DNA of 64,000 nucleotides from an uncultured Persicobacter sp. (lineage in GTDB: Bacteria; Bacteroidota; Bacteroidia; Cytophagales; Cyclobacteriaceae): positions 25,817 to 89,816 of the forward strand of contig CANMKE010000022.1 of NCBI GenBank assembly GCA_947498325.1, in the 5' to 3' direction. The notes under the pieces were generated by a model. That model did not search any database and was not told where the DNA came from. It was given only the letters and a program-made list of their open reading frames with translations. Position 1 is the first letter of the stretch, and the number at the start of each line of letters is the position of its first letter. The position numbers were made by a program, and so were the translations under genes. Below, piece after piece: positions 1-9,492 of the stretch.

Positions 1-1
1 C

Positions 2-763
2 TCCAAAATTACCGAAAGTATTCAGTACAGTTATCGTATTCAGCAGGCGTTAAATACCAATAGTGATCGGTTCAAGGGGTATTTTAATCAGTCGTTTATT
101 TTTTATCAGCCGAAGGATGTGGTCAGTGGTGACTTCCCATGGGCTTTAAAAATGGGTGACTACCTTTATGTTGCTGCCGTGGATTGTACAGGGCATGGCG
201 TTCCTGGGGCGATGCTGGCGATCATGACCAATGTGATTTTGAAATACCTGTGTACCGATATTTCGCATACGACCAATCAGATTCTGGATTTGCTGCACCT
301 TGAAATTGTCGATTTGTTACAGCAGGAATGCGAAAAAGTGAAAATTAATGATGGGCTTGACATTTCCTTGGTTCGATTCAACACCAAAACCAATCACCTG
401 CAATTCAGTGGTGCCCACTTGCCGATGTTCTTACAGCAGGAGGGAACTTTACAGATGATTCGTGGGGATAAAATGCCTGTCGGTGGTACTCAATACAAAA
501 ATCGGAAGCCATTCAAGGCACATGATTTTGACCTGAAGCCTGGAGATCGTGTGTTCATTTTCTCGGATGGTTTGGTCGATCAGTTCGGAGAATCTACCAA
601 TCGGAAATTTGGGAGAAAGCAAACCTTCGATGCCTTGCAGGATGGTGCGGCAAAAAGCCTGAAGGAGCTCGCAAATGATTTCATCTCTCAATGGAAAAAC
701 TGGCAGGGAGGGGCAAAACAAATTGATGACGTACTTTTGATAGGTATTGAATATGCAACATAA
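2..763 (+). CDS. SpoIIE/PP2C-type serine phosphatase, C-terminal part (5' truncated by window edge)
   Basis: The reading frame is open from base 2, so the gene begins before the window and only its C-terminal catalytic domain (about 253 residues) is visible. The domain matches the SpoIIE/RsbU phosphatase family: an N-terminal helix with SIQYSYRIQQAL, then PKDVVSGDF, DCTGHGVPGAML and FSDGLVDQFGE. These carry the acidic residues that bind the two metal ions in PP2C-like enzymes. The usual GDFYW is GDFPW here. Such proteins dephosphorylate anti-sigma-antagonist-type proteins or act as response outputs; the sensor half is not visible. It overlaps the following cheB gene by 11 bases, so the phosphatase, CheB and CheR are probably one operon and one signalling unit. 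The first internal ATG, near base 230, lies inside the catalytic core and is not a plausible start. Confidence 0.88.
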   Translation, partial: SKITESIQYSYRIQQALNTNSDRFKGYFNQSFIFYQPKDVVSGDFPWALKMGDYLYVAAVDCTGHGVPGAMLAIMTNVILKYLCTDISHTTNQILDLLHLEIVDLLQQECEKVKINDGLDISLVRFNTKTNHLQFSGAHLPMFLQQEGTLQMIRGDKMPVGGTQYKNRKPFKAHDFDLKPGDRVFIFSDGLVDQFGESTNRKFGRKQTFDALQDGAAKSLKELANDFISQWKNWQGGAKQIDDVLLIGIEYAT

Positions 764-1796
764 AAAAGGCGTGTTGGTGGTCGATGATTCAAGTATTATG
801 CGCCACCTGATTAAAGATGTGGTGGAGCAGGATGAAAGCTTGCGGGTGGTCGGTACGGCCAATAACGGCCGGGATGCCGTGATGCAGAATGAGTCCCTTA
901 GGCCCGATATCCTTTTGCTTGATATGAATATGGGTGGCTATGATGGCCTGTTCGCCGTGAAGCAAATCATGAATGGGCCAGCCCCGGTGCCGATCATTAT
1001 TCTGTCGGCCCTGGGCAATACAGACATGGACCCCATACTGACGGCGCTGAAGGAAGGAGCTTTTGATTATGTGAATAAATCTGCTGATCACCATTCCGAT
1101 ATTCATGCTATAAAAACGGTGCTATTTGAGAAAATAAGAACGGCCCTGGCCACCGATGTTTCAGCACTCACGGCGGCAAAGCAGCTCAAAAGCAATACGG
1201 CTCCTCATACTTTTGAACAGCAGTTGGCCTATGATATTATTTGTGTGGGAGCTTCCACGGGAGGGCCCTCAGCGGTCGAGGCTTTTGTAACGAAAATCCC
1301 TGAAAATTTACCTGTTCCTATTGTTATTACGCAGCATATGCCTGCCTCCTTTATCCCTTCTTTTGGTCAAAGACTCAACTCATTAACCAAGAAAAAGGTG
1401 ATTATCGCCAAATCGGGCACTTTGTTAGAGCCTGGGGCAATTTATCTTTTGCCAGGGGGGGTAAATTCGGTGCTTCGCGAAGTGCATGGGAAGGTCAAGT
1501 TTCGCCCTACAAAAATGCAGTTCGCAAGTTATAATGAGCCTTCCATCGACGGACTGATCAGTTCGGCAGTTGATATTTTTGGTCGGCGGTGTATCGGTGT
1601 AATCATGACGGGGATGGGGCGCGATGGCGCCGAGGGGATGTTAAGGATTCATCATGCAGGTGGCTTGACGGTGGCGCAGAGTGAGGAAAGTTGTGTTGTT
1701 TACGGGATGCCCAAAGCGGCCAATCATCTTGGGGCGATCCAGCACAATATTAAACTGCAGGAATTATCTACTTTTGTTATTAGCGCTATTTCATAA
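753..1796 (+). CDS. cheB: CheB-type protein-glutamate methylesterase with receiver domain
   Basis: A two-domain protein of 347 residues. Residues 1-125 form a response-regulator receiver: DDSS near the N-terminus and the phospho-accepting Asp57 in LLLDMNMGG. Residues 160-345 form the methylesterase domain, with the catalytic triad Ser168 (GASTGGP), His195 (TQHMP) and Asp291 (MTGMGRDGAEG). It removes methyl groups from chemoreceptor glutamates, or deamidates glutamines, when phosphorylated. I chose ATG 753 over an in-frame TTG at 747; it overlaps the phosphatase gene by 11 bases, and the stop overlaps the cheR start by one base, indicating translational coupling. No CheA, CheW or chemoreceptor is visible here, so the partner kinase must lie upstream or elsewhere. 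In non-flagellated Bacteroidota such clusters may control gliding or a non-motility output. Confidence 0.92.
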   Translation: MQHKKGVLVVDDSSIMRHLIKDVVEQDESLRVVGTANNGRDAVMQNESLRPDILLLDMNMGGYDGLFAVKQIMNGPAPVPIIILSALGNTDMDPILTALKEGAFDYVNKSADHHSDIHAIKTVLFEKIRTALATDVSALTAAKQLKSNTAPHTFEQQLAYDIICVGASTGGPSAVEAFVTKIPENLPVPIVITQHMPASFIPSFGQRLNSLTKKKVIIAKSGTLLEPGAIYLLPGGVNSVLREVHGKVKFRPTKMQFASYNEPSIDGLISSAVDIFGRRCIGVIMTGMGRDGAEGMLRIHHAGGLTVAQSEESCVVYGMPKAANHLGAIQHNIKLQELSTFVISAIS

Positions 1797-2626
1797 TGAG
1801 TACAATAGTTACAGATCATAAAATTTCCGACGAAGAGCTGAAATCTTTGGCTACGGCCATAAAAACCCGCTATGGAATCGATTTCACCAATTATGAAATT
1901 AAATCCCTGAAAAGAGGTTTTGGCCGTTTGATCAACAAGCATCAGATGACTTCCCTGATTGACCTTTGGAGCGCCATTTTAAAGGATAAGGAATTTTTTC
2001 TTGGTTGCATTGACGACCTGACGGTAAACCTAACCGAGATGTTTCGGAACCCTGAGGTATGGATTTTTCTGCAAAAATTGCTGAAGAAAAAACATAGCAA
2101 ACAGGCGAAGGTCAAGATCTGGCACACGGGTTGTTCCACTGGCGAGGAGGTATATTCAATGTATTATATTATTCATTCCCTTATGCTGACTTTTAAAAGT
2201 AAAGTAATTGCGACTGATCTGAGTCCCATGGCATTAAACACGGCCAAGGAGGGGAAGTACTTTGGTGTGCAGGCCAATAAATATGCACGAAATTTTGGCA
2301 AAGCATTTCCTAAAGGAGACTGGAGCAGTATTTTTGAGGAAATACCCACAGGGATCAAAATTAAAGATCGAATTAAACGTAGCATTGAATTTTATACACA
2401 CAACCTGACGAAAGATGAATTTCCAGAAGAGGTAGATATTATCTTTTGTCGTAATGTCATGATTTATTTTGATAACGATCTTAAATCCAAAGTACTGATC
2501 AAGTTTCATAAGGCATTGAAACCAAATGGTTTGCTGGTGGTCGGATATTATGATATGATGCCTGAGGGATTTCAGGAATTTTTCCATGTGTATGATAACC
2601 GTACTAAAATATATATAAAAGTGTGA
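1796..2626 (+). CDS. cheR: CheR-type chemoreceptor glutamate methyltransferase
   Basis: A 276-residue protein with an N-terminal all-alpha domain (about residues 10-80) and a SAM-dependent methyltransferase domain. The motif KIWHTGCSTGEEVYSM near residues 103-118 is the SAM-binding signature of CheR, and IIFCRNVMIYFD near residue 215-227 is the characteristic post-catalytic motif. It transfers methyl groups to glutamates of chemoreceptors and opposes CheB. The length matches classical single-domain CheR (about 270-290 residues) with no TPR or receiver extension. The start codon shares one base with the cheB stop, so translation is coupled. The next 500 bases have no gene, so this is probably the operon's last gene. 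Confidence 0.92.
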   Translation: MSTIVTDHKISDEELKSLATAIKTRYGIDFTNYEIKSLKRGFGRLINKHQMTSLIDLWSAILKDKEFFLGCIDDLTVNLTEMFRNPEVWIFLQKLLKKKHSKQAKVKIWHTGCSTGEEVYSMYYIIHSLMLTFKSKVIATDLSPMALNTAKEGKYFGVQANKYARNFGKAFPKGDWSSIFEEIPTGIKIKDRIKRSIEFYTHNLTKDEFPEEVDIIFCRNVMIYFDNDLKSKVLIKFHKALKPNGLLVVGYYDMMPEGFQEFFHVYDNRTKIYIKV

Positions 2627-3137
2627 TACTGTTTTTCAGTAGCTGGTCAATTTGACCGATCGTGGGAATTTAAAATTTACCTATTGTCCACTTTGTAATT
2701 GATTGAAACAGTTGCTTTTAGGGCATGAGCAGGCAAATAGGCGCTATTTTGAATAAACTTTTACATTTACTAAAAATATCGAATCAACCTTTTGTTACGC
2801 ACAAACCATAAATTTCACCTCATAGGCTTTGGGAATGGCTAAAAATGATGTTGGTTGAGCAGGATTTTTTTGGGATTAAGTCAGTTTCATCATGATCTGT
2901 GGTATTGTGTTCAGATTATTAGAATAATTATGACTTATTTTTGTACAGACTTAAATTAACAAAATTGATTGTTTCAAGGTATATCAAAATAAATGTACCT
3001 ACGCGAAACGGGCGAGATACTTTAGCGCAGATGGTTAGTGGTATTCTTGTTTTAGCGTTAGCAGAAACATGACTTATGTATCAATGATAAGTTAATATTC
3101 ATGTAGGTGTGGATGTTCAATTTAGTGTGATTATCAA
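2627..3137. other. intergenic region without recognisable gene
   Basis: About 510 A/T-rich bases between cheR and a small unknown gene. A short perfect dyad (GGTCAA-T-TTGACC) lies just after the cheR stop but has no T-tract, so it is not a convincing terminator. No ORF with a recognisable product and no RNA gene was seen. Confidence 0.5.
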
Positions 3138-3530
3138 ATGTCTGAACAAAATTTACAGCAAAAAGTATTACCGCATTTTTATGCTTTGGCAGCATCTAAC
3201 GACATTGTTTTTAGTGAAACCGAATCAGCAATTATCAATGTGATTTGTTTGTCTATTGAAAAATTTACCTCCTATGAACTTGTGATCGATATTCAAGCGA
3301 TTCAAATACATTCCAAGCAATTACTCACAAGTGCGCTCCTCGAAAAATCGTGTGACAAATTGATGGATAATTATTACCTTCCTCCGCTTAAGTTATTGAA
3401 AGGATTCCGAATGCCTATCATTCATTCCTATTCGATTCTCGACACAGAGATTCACTTCAATATTAATCCTTTAATGCGTGCGTACTTTTATGGTACCATG
3501 ACCTACTTAAAAAATAAAGAGGCACCGTAG
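3138..3530 (+). CDS. small protein of unknown function (130 aa)
   Basis: I do not recognise this protein. It is a soluble, mixed-charge 130-residue polypeptide without signal peptide or transmembrane segment. The N-terminal half is predicted mainly helical (HFYALAASNDIVFSETE onward) and the C-terminal half has short beta-like stretches (IIHSYSILDTEIHFNINPLM). Codon use resembles neighbouring genes, and no convincing ORF lies opposite, which supports coding. It stands alone, 500 bases after cheR and convergent with the next small minus-strand gene. No function can be given. Confidence 0.6.
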   Translation: MSEQNLQQKVLPHFYALAASNDIVFSETESAIINVICLSIEKFTSYELVIDIQAIQIHSKQLLTSALLEKSCDKLMDNYYLPPLKLLKGFRMPIIHSYSILDTEIHFNINPLMRAYFYGTMTYLKNKEAP

Positions 3531-3622
3531 GGGAGTCATAAGTTTTCAGTTTTGTGCAAGTTAAAAAATGTGACCGCAGATAAGCTCCACCGTTATCATG
3601 CTAAAAATGGTGCGGTGTTGAA

Positions 3623-3976
3623 TTATTTGGCTTCGGCCACTGTCATCAAGTGGGCTTCTGCCGCATTGACCTGAAGCATTTCTTCAGCGATTTTTTTTTG
3701 TACTAATCGGCAGTCATCGTCAGTAAATGTACAAATATGGATGGACTCGAGGTGACCGAGGGAGAGCTCAATGCATTTCGATAAGACTGGGTTCAGATGA
3801 TCCGAGTCCCCAGGCACCTGAGCATACAAATTCACTTGGGCATGTAGGTGTTCATCCACAACCTCGGTGCCATAGTCAATGTGTTTTCTGTTCACATAAA
3901 AAAATTGTTCTCGGGATGGGATATACACCAGCAAGCGCTCTGGAACATATTTAGCAATTGTTTGTGTTGTTGTCAT
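3623..3976 (-). CDS. small protein of unknown function (117 aa)
   Basis: I do not recognise this protein. It is an acidic 117-residue soluble polypeptide with no signal peptide or membrane segment. An N-terminal beta-rich part (ERLLVYIPSREQFFYVNRK) is followed by a helix-rich part (CRLVQKKIAEEMLQVNAAEAH). The start ATG at 3976 is followed by several Thr codons, and the upstream region is A/T-rich, as expected for a leader. It is convergent with the preceding small gene. No partner or motif suggests a role. Confidence 0.55.
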   Translation of the reverse strand: MTTTQTIAKYVPERLLVYIPSREQFFYVNRKHIDYGTEVVDEHLHAQVNLYAQVPGDSDHLNPVLSKCIELSLGHLESIHICTFTDDDCRLVQKKIAEEMLQVNAAEAHLMTVAEAK

Positions 3977-4510
3977 GATGAATGGGGGTATATTGGGTTT
4001 GCATATTAGTCTTTATATTTTTATTATTCTATTCGATTGTTTGATTTTTTACTATCAAATATGCTTGATTGTTACCCGGCCAAAATAGCGCATTTCAACT
4101 GAAAATTATCATAAATAATCACAATGTTTTTATAGAATGGTAATAATTTAGCCATTTGTATTGAGTTTTCCGCTTAAAATCAAAATAGGCATTCATTTTT
4201 TACCGTATCGAAATTAGATACGTTACGATATCAAATTTGACGCATTCGTAATCTTATGCGTGAAGGGGTAGAATCTTACATCCAATTTTGAGTTTCCGAA
4301 TTTTACAGCTTTTAACTGTGGTTACCTTTATAGATGTGTTGCGACGGTAGTTCGATCGGTGAGGGATAAACCTGTTCAGCAGTGTAAGACTAAAAGTGCG
4401 TAATTTTTGGTACTACCAACGCTGAATTTTGGTGTTGGCTTGTGAAATGGGCACAAAGTATTAAATGCCTCAGGTGTTTGACCGCTGCGACAGTTTAAAA
4501 ACACGATCAA
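3977..4510. other. intergenic region without recognisable gene
   Basis: About 530 A/T-rich bases. One small dyad, CGTATC (4204-4209) and GATACG (4217-4222), could be an operator, but nothing else supports this. No coding frame was recognised. Confidence 0.4.
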
Positions 4511-4545
4511 AAAAACAGCCTGAACGAGATGTTCAGGCTGTTTTT
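4511..4545. terminator. bidirectional rho-independent terminator
   Basis: Perfect 15-base arms, AAAAACAGCCTGAAC (4511-4525) and GTTCAGGCTGTTTTT (4531-4545), with a 5-base loop. The A-run on one side and T-run on the other make it functional in both directions. It lies 25 bases beyond the stop of the minus-strand gene ending at 4570 and is its natural terminator. Confidence 0.85.
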
Positions 4546-4569
4546 ACCTTACCACTACGATGGCAAGTT

Positions 4570-4896
4570 TTATCTTTTTAAAAAACCAAAATGTTCGATC
4601 GTTTCAAAAATCACTACAGGTTGATCATGACCAAGATCGGGAAAACCCACAAAAAACATGCGCTCATCGAACCAGTTGGAATGTCCAATAATGTAGCCCC
4701 GTTCCCCTAAAGGTAATTTGTCGCCGATATAAACCACTGGCTGCCCAGTGTAGGTGAGGTCTGGGGAAGCCCACCATTGTCCGCTATATCGAGGCTTCCT
4801 TCTCATCATATCAATGAAGTCATTTCCCAGGTCTTTTTTGGTTTGTTGGATATGTTCAAGGGTATCTACGTGATTGGATAAGTTCATTAATAACAT
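4570..4896 (-). CDS. small protein of unknown function (108 aa)
   Basis: I do not recognise this protein. It has no signal peptide or membrane segment. The C-terminal 60 residues are rich in aromatics and glycine (SGQWWASPDLTYTGQPVVYIG, GYIIGHSNWFDERMFFVGF), suggesting a compact beta-fold, with a helical, charged N-terminus. An alternative start is the second Met (4887), three codons downstream. A strong terminator follows directly, which supports a real transcription unit. Confidence 0.6.
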   Translation of the reverse strand: MLLMNLSNHVDTLEHIQQTKKDLGNDFIDMMRRKPRYSGQWWASPDLTYTGQPVVYIGDKLPLGERGYIIGHSNWFDERMFFVGFPDLGHDQPVVIFETIEHFGFLKR

Positions 4897-5134
4897 GGAA
4901 GTAATTTAATTATTTCAACAAATAAGATTTTAGTCAATACAAAACATGACCTATGTCATTAATTAAAATACGAAAATCATGGCATAAATGTCAATATTCA
5001 GATTGATATTTAACAAAATCACTCAAAATTTATCAAAATTCGATTTGTGAGGGGATTTGTGCGCTATTTTGGATAATAATTCATTTATAATTATTAATGA
5101 CTTGTAGCCTTTTTGGAACAGGACTAAATAAGGA

Positions 5135-6181
5135 TTATTTGGAGTCTGATGGTGGGAAAATTATCTTCCAGTCTTTCTTCATATCAGTGATCGTCCAATT
5201 TTTCATCGGTGCTTCTGTTAACCCCAAATTCAATCGTCCAACGGCAGATTCGCGATCATAAGCCCACTCTCTTTCTGTATCAGTATGGTGCAACAATAGC
5301 ATAAAACTTTGGTGTGTTCCCGATGCCGCCCATCTGAGCATCTGCAAATCTCCATCCGAATTTCCAGAAGCAAATACAGGCTTCCGCCCGATGAATTTGT
5401 AAATAGCCTCGGGTTTTCCTGCCTTGTCGTCTATAAATTCAAGTTCAGGAAGTCTTCGGATTACAGGTTGCCCCCCGTGGTCATCATATTTTATTTTTAT
5501 GGTACTGCCCACCACCTGATCGCGTGGAATACCATAAACCTCTTCCACCCAGGGGCGCATGAAGGCGAGCCCACCTCCGGAAACAATAAATGTTTTGAAT
5601 TTGTGCTTTTGAAGAAAGTGGACAAGTTCTACCATTGGCTGATAAATCAGTTCAGTATATGGCCTTTTGAGTGAGGGATGTCTAGCCGTTTTTATCCATT
5701 GCAACACTTCTTGCTCAAATTCCTCGCCCGTTGTATTGGCATGCGACGCTAAAACAATTTTCATTAAACCCTTTTCACCATATTTAAACAAAGCGTCGGT
5801 ATCATGATCAATCGCCGCCTTCATCACAGGATCTTTTTTCCATTCGGGGTGCTGATCAGCCAGCGACTTTAATTTATCCATGGCAAAAATCAGCTGGAAA
5901 TACAGCGGCTTTTCAGCCCACAGGTTACCATCATTATCGAAAGTAGCAATACGATCGGGGACGGGGATAAAATGCGGACTGTTGGGATCGGTAACCGAAG
6001 CCACATAATCCATGATGGCTTGTTTCGTTTTTCCCTCCCGCCATGAGGGCAGCGGATCACTTTCAGAAGGAGAACTTTGCAGGGACTTTTGCTCTTGTGG
6101 ATTCTCTTTCACCGAAGGAGTGCACGAAAATCCAAGACTAAGCAATAATATAAATGCTGAAACAATTAATTTTGAGGCCAT
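5135..6181 (-). CDS. HAD-superfamily phosphatase lipoprotein (phosphoserine phosphatase-like)
   Basis: A 348-residue protein with a lipoprotein signal peptide (hydrophobic residues 5-18, Cys20 in LGFSC), so it should act in the periplasm or on a membrane face. HAD motif I is FDNDGNLW with nucleophile Asp82 and acid/base Asp84. Motif II is FIVSGGG, and motifs III/IV are seen in the GNSDGDLQM region. These place it in the haloacid dehalogenase family of Mg-dependent phosphatases with a C1 helical cap. The substrate cannot be read from sequence. Motif I has Asn where Thr is usual after DG. It stands alone on the minus strand; a phytase gene lies 3 kb away, so a phosphate-scavenging theme is possible, but that is inference. 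Confidence 0.8.
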   Translation of the reverse strand: MASKLIVSAFILLLSLGFSCTPSVKENPQEQKSLQSSPSESDPLPSWREGKTKQAIMDYVASVTDPNSPHFIPVPDRIATFDNDGNLWAEKPLYFQLIFAMDKLKSLADQHPEWKKDPVMKAAIDHDTDALFKYGEKGLMKIVLASHANTTGEEFEQEVLQWIKTARHPSLKRPYTELIYQPMVELVHFLQKHKFKTFIVSGGGLAFMRPWVEEVYGIPRDQVVGSTIKIKYDDHGGQPVIRRLPELEFIDDKAGKPEAIYKFIGRKPVFASGNSDGDLQMLRWAASGTHQSFMLLLHHTDTEREWAYDRESAVGRLNLGLTEAPMKNWTITDMKKDWKIIFPPSDSK

Positions 6182-6767
6182 ATTCAGTACAATTAAGGAG
6201 AATTTTTTTACTCATCAGATTAACAGGAATCTATCGGAAGAGTTTTTTATGGCATAGGTTTGTGGTTTTGGGGTCATTAGTGTTGCCTGAAAAGAGTGGA
6301 TAGGTGGCCCTGAACGAGGTGCTAATCGAAAGGTGTTGTTATGAAGGATCACATATGCGGATTGGGTGCTTTTTTGGAGCGCTCGGTGAATGATCTATTG
6401 ATTGCGCTACGGTGTAAACGGAATTTTTGTTTATCTAAGTTTTACCGTTAAGAGGGGAACTCCCAAATAGAGGAAATCCCAAAGTTACGTATAGTTTTCA
6501 TGCTGATTATTATTGGAATAGAGGTTTCCTCACCTGTTTGACGATTTTATGCCATAGAGATGCAATTGATCCCACCAATGTCTCTGCTTAATTATTACTT
6601 GAATATAATATCAGTATTATCTAAATGATTAATTATAATATTTGTACTGTCATTTTGTAATGGTGAGTCAAAGAAATAGTGAAAATTAGATAAACATCAT
6701 TTGATCGATTGATGGGTGGTTTGAATATACATTTGCACAACAAAACAATGATTAACCTAAGTCAATT
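6182..6767. other. intergenic region upstream of the TonB receptor-phytase pair
   Basis: About 590 bases between the divergent HAD gene and the TonB receptor gene; it should hold both promoters. A TACATTTG box at 6728-6735 fits the Bacteroidota -7 consensus TAnnTTTG and lies 32 bases before the receptor start. A TTTG at 6700-6703 is 24 bases further upstream, wider than the usual 19-21. No phosphate-responsive site was recognised. Confidence 0.4.
6728..6735 (+). promoter_or_regulatory. possible -7 box of the receptor-phytase promoter
   Basis: TACATTTG matches TAnnTTTG exactly and sits at a suitable distance from the start at 6768. The -33 partner is off-spacing, so this is tentative. Confidence 0.3.
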
Positions 6768-9491
6768 ATGAGAAATCGATTACTATTCACTGTTATTTTA
6801 TTGTGCACATTATTGTCTTCAGTATATGCTCAAGGAAACTTGAAGGGGCGTATTTTGGACGAGCATAATTTAGCAATGCCTGGGGCATTAATTTTTATTC
6901 ATGGAACAAGTTATGGGACTTCTACTTCAGTAGATGGATATTTCCGACTGATTGATTTGCCTGAAGGTCAGCATGAAATTTCTATATCTTCTATCGGGTA
7001 TCCCATTATCAATAGAACGGTATCGATCAAGCACCAAGAAACGGCAACAATTACCGTAACACTTTTGGCTTCTCAAAAATTAGAGGAGGTGGTGATTCGC
7101 GGAAATGGCTACTCTCAGATCAACGCCCTGAATCAGCAAAAAAATGATATGAAGATAATGAACGTCATTTCTGCGGATCAGGTGAATAGATTTCCAGATG
7201 CTAACATAGGGGATGCCATCAAGCGGGTACCTGGGGTATATGTTCAATATGACCAGGGGGAAGCGCGATTTGCCAATATCCGTGGGACGGCGCCAGAGCT
7301 GAATGCCGTTACGATTAATGGAGAGCGGATCCCTTCTGCTGAGGCGGAAAATCGCTCAGTTCAGTTGGACCTTATCCCATCTGATATGGTGCAGGCAGTG
7401 GAAGTGGCCAAGGCCATTACGCCTGATATGGATGCTGACGCGATCGGAGGGGCGGTAAATTTAGTAACACGCTCGGCTCCAGATGCCCCACGTGTTGCGA
7501 TGACCCTGGGTTCAGGTTACAACCTGATTGCCAACAAACCGATGTTGAATGGTGCAGCAGTTTTAGGAAAGCGGTTTTTTGATAATAAGCTTGGGGTAAT
7601 AGTCTCGGCATCTGTTTTTAACCATCATTTGGGTTCCGATAATTTTGAGGCAGAATGGGAAGACGATGCAACACTCAAGGAGTTTCAGATTCGTCAGTAT
7701 TATTTGCAACGCTTGCGCCAATCCTATTCTATTGGGCTGGATTTTAAAATCAATGAAAACCATACCCTGTTTTTCAAAAGTATGTACAATCATCGGAATG
7801 ATTGGGAAAACAGAATGAGAACCACTTATAAATTGGATGGTTATAACACAGAGGCAGATGCCTATGCCGTAAAAAGTATTACCAAAGAAACCAAAGGAGG
7901 ACTCAATAATCACAATAGAAGGCTCGAAGATCAGAGAGTGTTGAATGGGGCGCTTTCTGGTGAACATTTAGTGGGCAGTTTACATATCGATTGGTCACTG
8001 AGTTATTCCAAAGCCTCGGAACACCGCCCGGATGAACGGTATATGGCCTACGAATACGAAACTGATGACCTTTTGAAATTCAGTGGGTCAAGCCGAAAGC
8101 CAGTCCCTGCAAATTTCTTTTATCATATCAATGAGGAATGGGCACTCGATGAAATCAGCAATGAGAATCAATATACCGAGGAGGTTGACCGTGGGGCGAA
8201 GATCAATTTTATGCTTCCTATCGTTAAATCGGGATTTTATGCCAACGAATTAAAGTTCGGTGCCAAGCTGAAAGTAAAGTCAAAATATAGAAACAACGAC
8301 TTTATGGCTTATGAGCCTTTGGATGACCAGTCGTTTTTTGCTACGGTGAAATTCAAGGATTTTAGTAAATCAAATTTTTTGGCAGGTCCTTACCAAATGG
8401 GAAACTTTGTCGATCCTGCGTTTATCACCAGTCTGAAACTGAACAATAGCCAACTTTTTGAAGGGGAAATTGACCCTGAGGAATTGGCGGGGAATTTTGA
8501 TGCTGAGGAGGCTGTTGCGGCAAGCTACTTAATGGTGAATCAGAATTTTGGAAACAAATTATCTGCCGTTGCGGGTGTGCGATTGGAGCAGACCACTTTG
8601 AACTATGGGGGATTTGCCTACGACGATGAGGAGGAAACACTGACCCCAACCCCGAAAGAAACCGACCGTTACCTGAATGTACTTCCAAGTGTACATTTGA
8701 AGTATTCACCGAATGATCAGCTCAATGTGCGATTGGCGTGGACAAATACTTTAGCGAGACCTAATTATTTTGACTTGGTCCCTTACCGCCAGATTTTTCC
8801 TGAAGACCTTGAGTTGGCCATTGGAAACCCTGCATTAAAGCCGACACTCGCCACAAATTATGATTTGATGTCGGAGTATTATTTTCAGTCTATCGGGCTA
8901 ATGTCTGCGGGTGTGTTTGTGAAAGATATCACTGACTATATTGTCAGAAAAAGATTTGATCAGGAAATCAATGGGGAAACCTATGATGTGATGCAACCTG
9001 TGAACGCTGGGAATGCCATGATCGTTGGTTTTGAATTTGGCTTTCAGCGCCAGTTGAATTTCTTGCCTGCTCCATTTGATGGACTTTCGGCTTTTGTCAA
9101 TTATACCTTCACAAATTCCACTACTGATAATATTAATCTCGAGGATAGGAAAGCAGAAGCATTGCCAATGGTGGGAACGGCTAAACATGCCATGAACAGT
9201 TCACTCGTTTACGATGCCCGAAAATTTTCTTTAGGTGTGTCCTTTAATTATACTTCGAGCTTTATTTCAGAGATTGCTGAAAGTGCCTTTGAGGATATTT
9301 ATTACGATCAGGTTACTTATTTGGATGCCAATGCCAATATCAGTTTATCGAAAAAAACCAAACTATTTATTGAAGTAAATAATATTTTAAATCAGCCGCT
9401 ACGATTTTTTCAGGGAAGTGAGTCCTTCACTTTTCAAGAAGAATACTACAATATGCGTTGTTCGATGGGGCTGAAAATTAACCTTTATTAA
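6768..9491 (+). CDS. TonB-dependent outer-membrane receptor associated with phytase
   Basis: A 907-residue TonB-dependent transporter. Residues 1-21 form a signal peptide ending VYAQ. Residues 23-100 form a carboxypeptidase-like regulatory domain (GRILDEHNLAMPGALIFIHG). The plug domain covers about 120-235 (VISADQVNRFPDANIGDAIKR, IRGTAPELNAVTINGERIP), and a 22-strand-type barrel fills the rest, ending in an aromatic-containing strand. The plug is of the type found in receptors paired with beta-propeller phytases, not the SusC type. The phytase gene starts one base after the stop codon, so the two are cotranscribed. The receptor may import phytase products or bind phytate at the surface; the exact substrate is inferred from the partner. 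Confidence 0.87.
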   Translation: MRNRLLFTVILLCTLLSSVYAQGNLKGRILDEHNLAMPGALIFIHGTSYGTSTSVDGYFRLIDLPEGQHEISISSIGYPIINRTVSIKHQETATITVTLLASQKLEEVVIRGNGYSQINALNQQKNDMKIMNVISADQVNRFPDANIGDAIKRVPGVYVQYDQGEARFANIRGTAPELNAVTINGERIPSAEAENRSVQLDLIPSDMVQAVEVAKAITPDMDADAIGGAVNLVTRSAPDAPRVAMTLGSGYNLIANKPMLNGAAVLGKRFFDNKLGVIVSASVFNHHLGSDNFEAEWEDDATLKEFQIRQYYLQRLRQSYSIGLDFKINENHTLFFKSMYNHRNDWENRMRTTYKLDGYNTEADAYAVKSITKETKGGLNNHNRRLEDQRVLNGALSGEHLVGSLHIDWSLSYSKASEHRPDERYMAYEYETDDLLKFSGSSRKPVPANFFYHINEEWALDEISNENQYTEEVDRGAKINFMLPIVKSGFYANELKFGAKLKVKSKYRNNDFMAYEPLDDQSFFATVKFKDFSKSNFLAGPYQMGNFVDPAFITSLKLNNSQLFEGEIDPEELAGNFDAEEAVAASYLMVNQNFGNKLSAVAGVRLEQTTLNYGGFAYDDEEETLTPTPKETDRYLNVLPSVHLKYSPNDQLNVRLAWTNTLARPNYFDLVPYRQIFPEDLELAIGNPALKPTLATNYDLMSEYYFQSIGLMSAGVFVKDITDYIVRKRFDQEINGETYDVMQPVNAGNAMIVGFEFGFQRQLNFLPAPFDGLSAFVNYTFTNSTTDNINLEDRKAEALPMVGTAKHAMNSSLVYDARKFSLGVSFNYTSSFISEIAESAFEDIYYDQVTYLDANANISLSKKTKLFIEVNNILNQPLRFFQGSESFTFQEEYYNMRCSMGLKINLY

Positions 9492-9492
9492 T

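Noticed and set aside
3000..3070. tRNA-like stretch (TTAGCGCAGATGGTTAG)
   Set aside because: Only the D-arm-like part is present; no acceptor stem, anticodon arm or T-arm can be drawn.
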